DNA from: an uncultured Eubacterium sp.
Lineage (GTDB): Bacteria; Bacillota; Clostridia; Oscillospirales; Acutalibacteraceae
Assembly: GCF_934561735.1 (NCBI RefSeq)
Contig: NZ_CAKTGT010000010.1
Location: forward strand, 1 to 60,741
Direction of reading: 5' to 3'
DNA length: 60,741 nucleotides
Shown in pieces: positions 42,113 to 49,031 of the stretch. The notes under the pieces are model-generated. The model searched no databases. It saw only the letters and a program-made list of their open reading frames with translations, and had not been told where the DNA came from. The translations under genes were made by a program, and so were the position numbers. How positions within the stretch are numbered: position 1 is the stretch's first letter; each line of letters opens with the position of its first letter.

Positions 42113-42688
42113 ATGGATTTGAATTCATTTATACACGAGGCGGTTTTTGAAGAAAAGGACAAGTACACCCGTCTTTATGAGCTTATATGGTCTGAATTTG
42201 AACAGGACGGCTTTGTAATTACCGATGAGCCGGGCCACGAGATAGACGCACTTTTTAAGGCAACCGCAATCCAAAATCTTATCGGTGAGTTTGAATACCG
42301 TCTTTATGATGAGGTTAACGAAACGGGCTTTGAAGATGTCGTTGATTACCTTGCACAAATAGGAGTGTCGCAAGATGATATTGTCGCATATTGCGAGGCT
42401 GATGAAAATATAGACACTTTTGATGATGACGAAGAGCTTAAAATTAAAAACGGCCTTGATTATATGACCGAGATTGTTGCCGATAAACTTCTTGAATGTT
42501 TTTCACCCGATGATTTGTTTGATTACTTCTTCACGGCAACCTACGATTTTGTGCAGGATTTTACCTTTGATTTTGAAGATGTAGATGAATTTATGGCTTT
42601 TGTCGATTCCAATACCGAAAAGCTTGATGAATACAAAGAAGAGTACTCGTCCGTTATGTCTTGGATGGAATCGGGTATGATAGTATAA
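42113..42688 (+). CDS. Highly acidic protein of unknown function
   Basis: I do not recognise this 191-residue protein. It is rich in Asp and Glu throughout, with many aromatic residues ('DLFDYFFTATYDFVQDFTFDFEDVDEFM') and predicted mostly helical. There is no signal peptide, membrane helix or metal motif. Translation signals are good (TTAGGAG before the ATG) and it has its own promoter and a very strong terminator, so it is a real single-gene unit. The charge could suit a DNA-mimic, an inhibitor of a basic partner, or simply a cytosolic housekeeping protein; none of these is shown. Confidence 0.8.
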   Translation: MDLNSFIHEAVFEEKDKYTRLYELIWSEFEQDGFVITDEPGHEIDALFKATAIQNLIGEFEYRLYDEVNETGFEDVVDYLAQIGVSQDDIVAYCEADENIDTFDDDEELKIKNGLDYMTEIVADKLLECFSPDDLFDYFFTATYDFVQDFTFDFEDVDEFMAFVDSNTEKLDEYKEEYSSVMSWMESGMIV

Positions 42689-42702
42689 AAAAGTTATATG
42701 TT

Positions 42703-42750
42703 AAAACAGTACAGTTAACGCAGAAATCGTTGCATTAACTGTACTGTTTT
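42703..42750. terminator. Bidirectional terminator between the acidic gene and the XRE gene
   Basis: AAAACAGTACAGTTAA (42703-42718) pairs perfectly over 16 bases with TTAACTGTACTGTTTT (42735-42750). It overlaps the stop codon of the convergent XRE gene. Confidence 0.9.
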
Positions 42751-42961
42751 ATTTGTTTATTATGGGATTGTCTGTTATTTCAAGAATGTAATCCACCGAT
42801 ACATTATAATGTTTTGAAAGCTTAATTAATATTTCGGTGGGAATATCTACATCTCCACGCTCGTAATTGCTGTATATTCTTTGCGAACAATTTAGAATTT
42901 CTGCAAGTTCACGCTGTTTTAAATCGTTATCTTCACGCAAATTTCGTATTCTTTTGTACAT
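42749..42961 (-). CDS. XRE-family helix-turn-helix regulator
   Basis: A 70-residue DNA-binding protein made of a single Cro/C1-type HTH domain: 'IRNLREDNDLKQRELAEILNCSQRIYSNYERG' covers helices 1-3 with the usual Q-x-x-x-A...S...N-Y-E-R pattern, then 'IPTEILIKLSKHYNVSVDYIL'. There is no effector domain. I chose the ATG at 42961; an in-frame ATG 18 bases upstream sits in the operator region. It is divergent from the membrane-protein/JAMM operon and two identical palindromes lie in between, so it probably represses that promoter and perhaps its own. Confidence 0.9.
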   Translation of the reverse strand: MYKRIRNLREDNDLKQRELAEILNCSQRIYSNYERGDVDIPTEILIKLSKHYNVSVDYILEITDNPIINK

Positions 42962-42987
42962 GATTATCACCGATATCAATTATAGTA

Positions 42988-43004
42988 TAGCGAGATATTC
43001 GCTA
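42988..43004. promoter_or_regulatory. Palindromic operator 1 (TAGCGA-N5-TCGCTA)
   Basis: Perfect 6-base inverted repeat with spacer GATAT, just upstream of the -35 box at 43005. Same half-sites and spacing as operator 2, centres 25 bases apart. The presumed ligand is the adjacent XRE protein. Confidence 0.8.
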
Positions 43005-43033
43005 TTGACTTTTAGCGAAAAATTCGCTATAAT
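43005..43033 (+). promoter_or_regulatory. Promoter of the membrane-protein/JAMM operon
   Basis: TTGACT (43005-43010), 17-base spacer, TATAAT (43028-43033). The spacer and part of the -10 box are occupied by operator 2. Confidence 0.85.
43013..43029. promoter_or_regulatory. Palindromic operator 2 (TAGCGA-N5-TCGCTA)
   Basis: Perfect 6-base inverted repeat with spacer AAAAT, inside the promoter spacer. Binding here would block RNA polymerase. Confidence 0.8.
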
Positions 43034-43064
43034 TAGTTTGTATTTTGAATTGAGGAGAATTTTT

Positions 43065-43742
43065 ATGGAAAAAAATAATAAAAAATTTATAGTTTTTACT
43101 TTGATAGCTATTGCTGTTATTTTGATTGCCTTGAGCGGACTGGCATATATGTCTTACACTTTTCCTAAAGAAGACGGTTCTCAAGTAAAATCTTCGGGTA
43201 GTTCAGGCTTTAATTTGTTTTCTGTTCCTGCCGATGAACTTGGATTTGAACATCTTTCACAAATGGACAATTCGTTGATACGAATTAAAGGTTACAGAAT
43301 AACGGGTGATGATGACGATTATGTTTATTTTACAGGTGGTACAAAAATAGATTTTGATAAAAAGAATTGTATAGTAAGTTATTTTGATAAATCTTCTTAT
43401 GATTTTGTTAACAGTTCTGCCGGCACATATGAAGTTATTTCAAATGATTTGGTTAATTCCGATGCACTTGATTTAGGTAAGATTGTCATCAATGATCGTA
43501 AAACAAGTGTTTATAGAGATAATTTTGTTTGTTTTGAATTTAGTGAGATGAGGGGTGCAGAATGGTATGTTCCGTATTCTTTAATAGATTGGTCAAGGTC
43601 GCCTGAACATAAAGAAATTGTTATTGATAACGATACCGAGGTTTGCCCTGCACCTTTTGCTAACCATGTTCATGTTGTCGGCACACCTGAAGAAGACGAT
43701 GAAGTTGAAACGGTAGAAGCTTATGTTTTGTATCTCAAATAA
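43065..43742 (+). CDS. Single-pass membrane protein of unknown function, paired with a JAMM peptidase
   Basis: A 225-residue protein that I do not recognise. A short lysine-rich start ('MEKNNKKF') leads into one transmembrane helix at about 8-30, without a clear cleavage site, and then a Ser/Gly linker ('SSGSSG') and an extracytoplasmic beta-rich domain of about 175 residues ending in an acidic tail. The ATG at 43065 follows GAGGAG; the frame is open far upstream but only across the operators. It is three bases ahead of the JAMM gene, so the two are coupled. Base use is visibly more AT-rich than in the flanking operons, which suggests transfer. Confidence 0.75.
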   Translation: MEKNNKKFIVFTLIAIAVILIALSGLAYMSYTFPKEDGSQVKSSGSSGFNLFSVPADELGFEHLSQMDNSLIRIKGYRITGDDDDYVYFTGGTKIDFDKKNCIVSYFDKSSYDFVNSSAGTYEVISNDLVNSDALDLGKIVINDRKTSVYRDNFVCFEFSEMRGAEWYVPYSLIDWSRSPEHKEIVIDNDTEVCPAPFANHVHVVGTPEEDDEVETVEAYVLYLK

Positions 43743-43745
43743 TTT

Positions 43746-44162
43746 ATGAAAATCAAAAAAGAAATATTTCAAAAAATTGTTTATTCTTTGCCTAAATCGC
43801 CATATGAAACAGGTGGCTTTTTAGGCGGTTGGGGAAATTCTGTATGTTATTGTGTTTGTGATAAAGAAAAATCATTTTACGGGAGTTATGAACCGAATAT
43901 TGAATTACTTAATCGCACAATAAAGGAATGGTATGATAATAATATTGATTTTTTAGGTATTTATCATACGCATTATCCATCTAATATATATTTGTCAAAA
44001 TCCGATGAATTATATATAAGAGATATTATGAGCAGTGTAGAAAATATAACGGATACTCTGTATTTTCCGATAATTATCGCTCAAAAAAACATGTATGTTT
44101 ACAAAGCTCGTATTTACAAACATAATATTGTGATTGAAAAGGATAAATTGATAATCGAATAA
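43746..44162 (+). CDS. JAMM/MPN+ (JAB domain) metallopeptidase
   Basis: A 138-residue single-domain protein with a complete JAMM zinc motif: E21 in 'YETGGFLGG', then H74-T-H76 in 'YHTHYP', S84 and D87 spaced exactly H-x-H-x7-S-x2-D. JAMM enzymes are isopeptidases or peptidases that cleave ubiquitin-like or other C-terminal peptide bonds; bacterial ones occur in ubiquitin-like conjugation operons and defence systems. No E1, E2 or ubiquitin-like gene is next to it; the only partners are the membrane protein just upstream and the XRE regulator. No signal peptide, so cytosolic. There is no good ribosome site, implying coupling with the preceding gene. Confidence 0.85.
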   Translation: MKIKKEIFQKIVYSLPKSPYETGGFLGGWGNSVCYCVCDKEKSFYGSYEPNIELLNRTIKEWYDNNIDFLGIYHTHYPSNIYLSKSDELYIRDIMSSVENITDTLYFPIIIAQKNMYVYKARIYKHNIVIEKDKLIIE

Positions 44163-44409
44163 TACACTTGTGTGTTATTAATATTATTTTTTATGGAGTA
44201 CAATAAAATTTATAATTTGCCTTGTTAAAAGAAAGTAACAAGGATGAAAAGGCACAATGGGATTAATTCCTTTTTGTGTCTTTTTGTTTTTTATTTTGTT
44301 ATAGCAAAGATATCGAAGGAAATAAACATATTGTAAATATCCTGATGCAAAAACCTCCTTCTGTGCATACTATGTAATGTATGTATACACTTGTAAACGA
44401 GGTGATTTT
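44163..44409 (+). terminator. Non-coding gap: two hairpins, the second a terminator
   Basis: A hairpin with arms CCTTGTT (44220-44226) and AACAAGG (44237-44243) is followed by a terminator at 44247-44290 (AAAAGGCACAA pairing with TTGTGTCTTTTT, T-run after it). This ends the JAMM operon. Further right lie a CCTCCTT tract (44353-44360) and an imperfect palindrome (about 44364-44391, GTGCATAC ... GTATACAC) before the next gene. I see no known riboswitch and no convincing promoter. Confidence 0.65.
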
Positions 44410-44628
44410 GTGAATTGTGAAATTAAGGTGGGCTCTGTTACAAACGCACAGCGAGGGGCAAAGTTGCTTCGGCGTTACGGTATCAAACCTGCCGTGTCAA
44501 GAATAGAAAATCCCACTCCCGGTGACGGCTGCGGTTTTGTTATAACGGTGGATTACAATGATTGTGATGCCGCTAAAAGTTTGCTGTACAAAAACGGAAT
44601 AAGAATTCTCGGGGTGACCGAGCGATGA
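44410..44628 (+). CDS. DUF3343 protein (putative sulfur/selenium carrier)
   Basis: A 72-residue protein resembling DUF3343, small proteins usually encoded next to cysteine desulfurases or selenium-metabolism genes and thought to accept S or Se. 'GSVTNAQRGAKLLRRYGI' and 'CGFVITV' are typical; the Cys in 'GDGCGF' is the likely functional residue. I chose the GTG at 44410, four bases after AGGTGA; an ATG at 44377 in frame has no ribosome site. Its stop overlaps the start of the desulfurase gene (ATGA), so the two are made together. Confidence 0.75.
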   Translation: MNCEIKVGSVTNAQRGAKLLRRYGIKPAVSRIENPTPGDGCGFVITVDYNDCDAAKSLLYKNGIRILGVTER

Positions 44629-45755
44629 TTTATTTTGACAATGCGGCAACCACTTATCCAAAACCCTCGTCGGTGCTTGCTTCCGCTGTTTTGGCAATGA
44701 AAAAATATTCGTTCAACAGCGGCAGAGGAGGGTATAAGGAGAGTATTAAAGCCGGTGAAATGATTTATTCCGTGCGTGAAAAGGTTGCTTCAATGTTCGG
44801 TTTTGAGCCGCAAAATGTTGCCTTTACCAAAAACTGTACCGAGGCACTCAATATGGCAATCAAGGGCAGCGTTAAGTCGGGCGATCACATTATTATTTCG
44901 TCGCTTGAGCATAATTCCGTCAGCCGTGTTGCCGAAAAATTGTTTGATGACGGTATAATCGATTACGATATTGCAAAGTATTCCTATAACGATGACGAAA
45001 CGGTTGCGAATTTTGAAAATTTGATAAAGCCAAATACAACGCTGGTTGTGTGTATGCACTCAAGCAACGCTTTCGGCGTGACATTTCCTGTTGCGAAAAT
45101 AGGCAAAATGTGCAAGTTACACGGTATCAGGTTTGTTGTTGACGGTGCACAGGGGGCAGGCGTTGCCGATATAAATGCCAAAAGGGATAATATAGATATT
45201 CTGTGTGCCCCGGGGCATAAATGCCTTTTGGGTGCTATGGGTACGGGCTTTATTGCCGTCAGGGACGGTTTGGAACTTTCAACCGTGGAAGAAGGCGGTA
45301 CGGGAAGTAACTCAATGTCGCTTAAACAACCCGATTTTTTGCCCGACAGATTGGAAGCCGGTACGCTTAACAATTCGGGTATTGTTTCGCTTGGTAAAGG
45401 CATTGATTATATAAATTCCTACGGCACCGATGCAATATATAGTCACGAGTTTTCGCTTATGCAGCACACTTATAAAGCACTTGAAAATATAAATGATGTT
45501 GTTCTTTATACACCGTTTCCCGAACAAGGCAAAACAATGCCGATTATTTCTTTCAATTTCGGCGATTATTCAAGCGAAAAAACTGCCGCAATTTTGGCGA
45601 AAAACGATATTTGCACAAGGGCGGGATTCCATTGCACACCGCTTGCACATAAACATTTCGGAACGACCGACAGAGGCACCGTTCGCATAAGCTTCGGTAT
45701 GTTCAATACTCATCGTGATTGTGACGCACTTATTAATCTTGTAAAAAAGTTGTGA
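44625..45755 (+). CDS. Cysteine desulfurase / selenocysteine lyase (class V aminotransferase)
   Basis: PLP enzyme taking sulfur (or Se) from cysteine to a persulfide. 376 residues, with 'YFDNAATTYPKP' at the start, PLP-site 'DGAQGAGV', Schiff-base lysine K199 in 'APGHKCLLG', and catalytic C337 in 'RAGFHCTPLAH'. The short active-site loop places it in the group II (SufS/CsdB-like, YfhO-type) branch. It is coupled to a DUF3343 protein, suggesting a dedicated sulfur or selenium relay, perhaps for Se metabolism; no selD or sel genes are in view. Housekeeping Fe-S assembly is an alternative role. Confidence 0.92.
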   Translation: MIYFDNAATTYPKPSSVLASAVLAMKKYSFNSGRGGYKESIKAGEMIYSVREKVASMFGFEPQNVAFTKNCTEALNMAIKGSVKSGDHIIISSLEHNSVSRVAEKLFDDGIIDYDIAKYSYNDDETVANFENLIKPNTTLVVCMHSSNAFGVTFPVAKIGKMCKLHGIRFVVDGAQGAGVADINAKRDNIDILCAPGHKCLLGAMGTGFIAVRDGLELSTVEEGGTGSNSMSLKQPDFLPDRLEAGTLNNSGIVSLGKGIDYINSYGTDAIYSHEFSLMQHTYKALENINDVVLYTPFPEQGKTMPIISFNFGDYSSEKTAAILAKNDICTRAGFHCTPLAHKHFGTTDRGTVRISFGMFNTHRDCDALINLVKKL

Positions 45756-45773
45756 ATTTAGACTTAAATTTAC

Positions 45774-45802
45774 TTTATTTATTCGCCGGGATATGTTATT
45801 AT
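45774..45802 (+). promoter_or_regulatory. Weak candidate promoter of cdaA
   Basis: TTTATT (45774-45779), 17-base spacer, TATTAT (45797-45802). The -35 match is poor; read-through from the desulfurase gene is possible. Confidence 0.35.
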
Positions 45803-45832
45803 ATAGATAATTAAATTTTAGGAATGAAAAAA

Positions 45833-46753
45833 ATGCCACTGTTAGATTTAGTGATTCAATTCAAATTCAGATATATTAAAAATCTCGGCAATTCAATTAT
45901 AGATTTCTTTTCTCAAATCAAAGGGCTTTTTCGCACCTTCGGTATAATTGATGTTGTCGATATAATTTTTGTTGCGGCTTTGATATACCTTGTTGTCAGG
46001 GTTATGAGAGAAACAAGGGCAATGCAACTCATAAAAGGCTTTTTGCTGTTGTTTTTGGTTTATCTTATAGTTACCTTCCTCGGCATGGGAGCCTCAAGCT
46101 ATATTATGAGGATGATATTCAATAATATCCTTATTATTCTTGTTATCCTTTTCGGTCCCGAAATTCGTAAGATTTTGGAGCAAATAGGCAAGGGCAAGGC
46201 ACAGAATTTGTTAAAAGGGCTTTTCAATTCGGGCGTTGCCATTGATGTTGCCGAAATGAAAAAAACCATTGACGCCACCTGTAAGGCTTGTGCCGAAATG
46301 TCGGATGCAAAAATCGGTGCTCTTATAGTATTTGAAAACGATACGCTCCTCGGTGATATCATTGCTTCGGGCACGGTTGTAGACGGTACTCCGTCAAAGG
46401 AACTCATCGGCAATATCTTTTATCCAAAGTCACCGCTTCATGACGGTGCGATGGTTATCAGGGGCAACAGCGTTTATGCCGCAGGTTGTATTTTGCCGCT
46501 TACAAAAAACAACAACATTTCTTCACAACTCGGCACCCGTCACAGAGCGGCTCTCGGGTTGAGCGAGCAAAGCGACGCAATTGTTTTTGTCGTCAGCGAA
46601 GAAAGAGGCGAAATCAGTTGTGCCGTTAACGGTACTCTCAGTCGCAACATTTCAACCGGTGATATGCGTGATATTCTTACTCAGCAGTACATTCCCGACA
46701 ATATCTCCTCGGATGATAAGATAATATCTAAGCTGAAAAGGAGGTTTAAATAA
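45833..46753 (+). CDS. cdaA: Diadenylate cyclase CdaA
   Basis: Membrane enzyme making the second messenger c-di-AMP from two ATP, which controls potassium, osmolytes and wall turnover. About 306 residues. Three N-terminal membrane helices (about 30-100) lead into the DAC domain with D204-G205-A206 in 'HDGAMVIRG' and R236-H237-R238 in 'GTRHRAALGLSE', both essential motifs. I chose the ATG at 45833 (AGGA nine bases upstream); an ATG at 45824 is too close to that site. cdaR follows, overlapping by one base (TAATG), the usual cdaA-cdaR pair; glmM, often third, is absent here. Confidence 0.95.
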   Translation: MPLLDLVIQFKFRYIKNLGNSIIDFFSQIKGLFRTFGIIDVVDIIFVAALIYLVVRVMRETRAMQLIKGFLLLFLVYLIVTFLGMGASSYIMRMIFNNILIILVILFGPEIRKILEQIGKGKAQNLLKGLFNSGVAIDVAEMKKTIDATCKACAEMSDAKIGALIVFENDTLLGDIIASGTVVDGTPSKELIGNIFYPKSPLHDGAMVIRGNSVYAAGCILPLTKNNNISSQLGTRHRAALGLSEQSDAIVFVVSEERGEISCAVNGTLSRNISTGDMRDILTQQYIPDNISSDDKIISKLKRRFK

Positions 46754-48030
46754 TGGCTGATAATTCTAATAAAAAAGATAAGAAAAAGTTTTCTTTTTCG
46801 GACCTCATTTATAATGATAAGTACCTTGTTGTGCTTTCGATTTTTTTGGCTCTTATTGTATGGATAGGCTCATCGCTCAGCGTAGGTACAGATGATACCA
46901 AAACTATCAAGGTCACCGCTCCTATCGAACTCAGCGGTAAGCTTTCGGGCATAGGTATGCAGTATTACGCACTCCAAAATTCCGTTGACTTGAGCATAAC
47001 CCTTTCGGGTCAAAAGTATGTTATCGGTCAGGTAACGGCAGACGACCTTAATATTACATTTGATACCTCCGCCGTTAACAGAACGGGCAATCAGTCAATC
47101 CCTATTCGTGTAACCAACAAATCGAAGCGACTTGATTATACCGTTGAATCCGTATATCCAAGTTCAATTGAGGGCTATTTTGATGTAAACACAACAAAAA
47201 CATTTGATGTTGACTTGAAATATGATTCCGATAGGGTGGCAGACGGTTATGTGTTCGGTTCACCGGTTTTGAGTGAGGACAAAATAGTTGTTTCGGGTCC
47301 AAAAACCTATGTTGACAAAATAGATAACGCTTATTGCGAGGTTGATTTCGGTGACAAAACAAAACTTACCGAACCGTATACTCAGGATTGTGATATTAAA
47401 CTTGACGGTGACGGAGTTGAAACAAGTTATCTCACCGTTACAAGCAGAACCGATACCAACACGCCTATAACATCGCTTTCCGTTACTCTCCCTGTGCTGA
47501 AAACGGCTACTTTGCCTGTCACCTCAACATTTGAGGATCAGCCTACGGGGCTTGGCAAAAATGTTGTCAGCGTTTCGTATTCAAAAAGTCAGCTTTACGC
47601 CGGTGTTCTTTCAACTGCCGATATAACAAATGCAAATGTCGGCACGATTTATTTCGGCGATTTAACTGTCGGCACACAAGAGTTTGAATTTGATGTCAGC
47701 AATTTAAACGGCGTTTCGGTTCTTGACGGAACAAAAAGGATAACCGCCAAGGTAACTGTAAGCAATTCTTATTCCGAGCATAAGGTAAGGATTAATAAGG
47801 ATGATATTGTTATTGAGGGTGCACAGAAGGAAGAAAAACTTGCTGTCAGCTCAATAGACAGTAAGACCGTAACGATTCTTGCACCGAAAAATGCAAATAT
47901 CAATTCTTCAAATCTTACTTTGAAGTGTGATGTTTCAAAGAAAACGGATAATAATCAATATCCGATAGAAATTACCGTTTCCAATTCAAAGGCTTGGGCA
48001 TACGGTAAATACACAGCAACAATAGAATAA
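46753..48030 (+). CDS. cdaR: CdaA regulator CdaR (YbbR-domain protein)
   Basis: Membrane-anchored modulator of CdaA. 425 residues: a Lys-rich N-terminus, one transmembrane helix ('YLVVLSIFLALIVWIGSSLS', about 28-48), then several extracytoplasmic YbbR repeats of about 85 residues with the recurrent pattern V-x-G-P-K-x-Y/V-x-D-K-I ('VSGPKTYVDKIDNAYCEVD'). RBS AAGGAGG. The gene order with cdaA fixes the identity. A small two-hairpin repeat begins at its stop codon and may serve as its terminator. Confidence 0.93.
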   Translation: MADNSNKKDKKKFSFSDLIYNDKYLVVLSIFLALIVWIGSSLSVGTDDTKTIKVTAPIELSGKLSGIGMQYYALQNSVDLSITLSGQKYVIGQVTADDLNITFDTSAVNRTGNQSIPIRVTNKSKRLDYTVESVYPSSIEGYFDVNTTKTFDVDLKYDSDRVADGYVFGSPVLSEDKIVVSGPKTYVDKIDNAYCEVDFGDKTKLTEPYTQDCDIKLDGDGVETSYLTVTSRTDTNTPITSLSVTLPVLKTATLPVTSTFEDQPTGLGKNVVSVSYSKSQLYAGVLSTADITNANVGTIYFGDLTVGTQEFEFDVSNLNGVSVLDGTKRITAKVTVSNSYSEHKVRINKDDIVIEGAQKEEKLAVSSIDSKTVTILAPKNANINSSNLTLKCDVSKKTDNNQYPIEITVSNSKAWAYGKYTATIE

Positions 48031-48096
48031 ACCTATCAAGGCTCCCCTACCTAATTGTTAGGGGAGCTGTCGTTGCTTGTCAACGACTGAGGGGTT
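48030..48096. repeat. Short two-hairpin dispersed repeat, copy 2
   Basis: AACC, hairpin 1 (GCTCCCCTA / TAGGGGAGC), link TGTC, hairpin 2 (GTTG / CAAC around CTTGT), GAC-TGAGGGGTT. Same layout as 12931-12993. It abuts the cdaR stop. Confidence 0.65.
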
Positions 48097-48113
48097 AAAC
48101 AAAGGAATAATAT

Positions 48114-49022
48114 ATGAATTACGCAACTCCTGCCTTGTCAAAAGGCGGCAACTATCTTTTTTGTTATTTTCTCGGCAACCGTCCTTATGAAGAACGGGTG
48201 TGCTTTGCTCTTTCAAAGGACGGCTATCATTTTACACCGCTAAACGGAAATCAACCGCTGATTACTCAATCACTCGGCACAAAATGTTGCCGTGACCCGT
48301 TTATTATCCGAGGCAAGGACTGTTTTTATATCATAGCAACGGATATGAAAAGTGATGACGGTTGGTGCTCAAATCACGGCATTGTCACTTGGAAATCCGA
48401 TGACCTCGTTCATTGGACAGACGAAACCGCCGTTGATTTTCATATGTTTGATGTTACAAAATCAGCCGATAAAATCTGGGCACCGCAGGCACTTTATGAT
48501 AAAAATAAGGACTTGTATTTTGTTTATTTTTCGGTTAACAACACCGATGATGACAAGCCGCTTTCCATTTGGTATTCGTATACCGATGATTTTAAGCATT
48601 TTACCGAGCCTGAGGAACTCTTTTCACCGTCAAACGGTCTTGATGCAATCGATGCCGACATAGTTGAAAAAGACGGCAAATTTTATATGTGCTATAAAGA
48701 TGAATGTGTCAAAACCGTTTGCGAGGTCGTGGCAGATAAAATCACAGGCCCGTACCGTGAGTTTGAAAATAATGCCGTCACCTGCACGGACAAGCATGTT
48801 GAGGGTAACTGTATGTATAACATCCTAGGCACAAACAGTTTTGTAATGATTATGGACCTTTATGTTGACGGCGGTTATTATATGCAGCAAACAGAAGACA
48901 TGCTTCATTTTAAACCGGTCAATCCGGATGATTTTTCAATGGATTTTCACCCTCGTCACGGCTCAATGCTTCATATAACAGACGAGGAATACAACCGACT
49001 TTTACAGCATTTCGGATTTTAG
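48114..49022 (+). CDS. GH43-type glycoside hydrolase (arabinosidase/xylosidase-like)
   Basis: Five-blade propeller hydrolase of 302 residues. It has the GH43 pattern: an early strand carrying the base Asp region, 'CCRDPFIIRGKDCFYIIATD' with the pKa-tuning Asp, 'KIWAPQALYDKNKDLYFVYFS', and 'IDADIVEKDGKFYMCYKDE' with the likely acid Glu. No signal peptide: cytoplasmic. It is nine bases from the GH51 arabinofuranosidase, so the pair probably debranches and trims imported arabino-oligosaccharides. Exact specificity (alpha-L-arabinofuranosidase or beta-xylosidase) is open. Confidence 0.82.
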   Translation: MNYATPALSKGGNYLFCYFLGNRPYEERVCFALSKDGYHFTPLNGNQPLITQSLGTKCCRDPFIIRGKDCFYIIATDMKSDDGWCSNHGIVTWKSDDLVHWTDETAVDFHMFDVTKSADKIWAPQALYDKNKDLYFVYFSVNNTDDDKPLSIWYSYTDDFKHFTEPEELFSPSNGLDAIDADIVEKDGKFYMCYKDECVKTVCEVVADKITGPYREFENNAVTCTDKHVEGNCMYNILGTNSFVMIMDLYVDGGYYMQQTEDMLHFKPVNPDDFSMDFHPRHGSMLHITDEEYNRLLQHFGF

Positions 49023-49031
49023 GAGAACAGT

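Noticed and set aside
44200..44300. Stacked hairpins upstream of the DUF3343/desulfurase genes considered as a riboswitch
   Set aside because: The second hairpin has the plain form of a terminator for the JAMM operon, and I could not match a known aptamer.
44353..44360. CCTCCTT tract as an anti-Shine-Dalgarno translational switch for the DUF3343 gene
   Set aside because: It could pair with the AGGTGA site only partly and there is no competing structure to make a switch.
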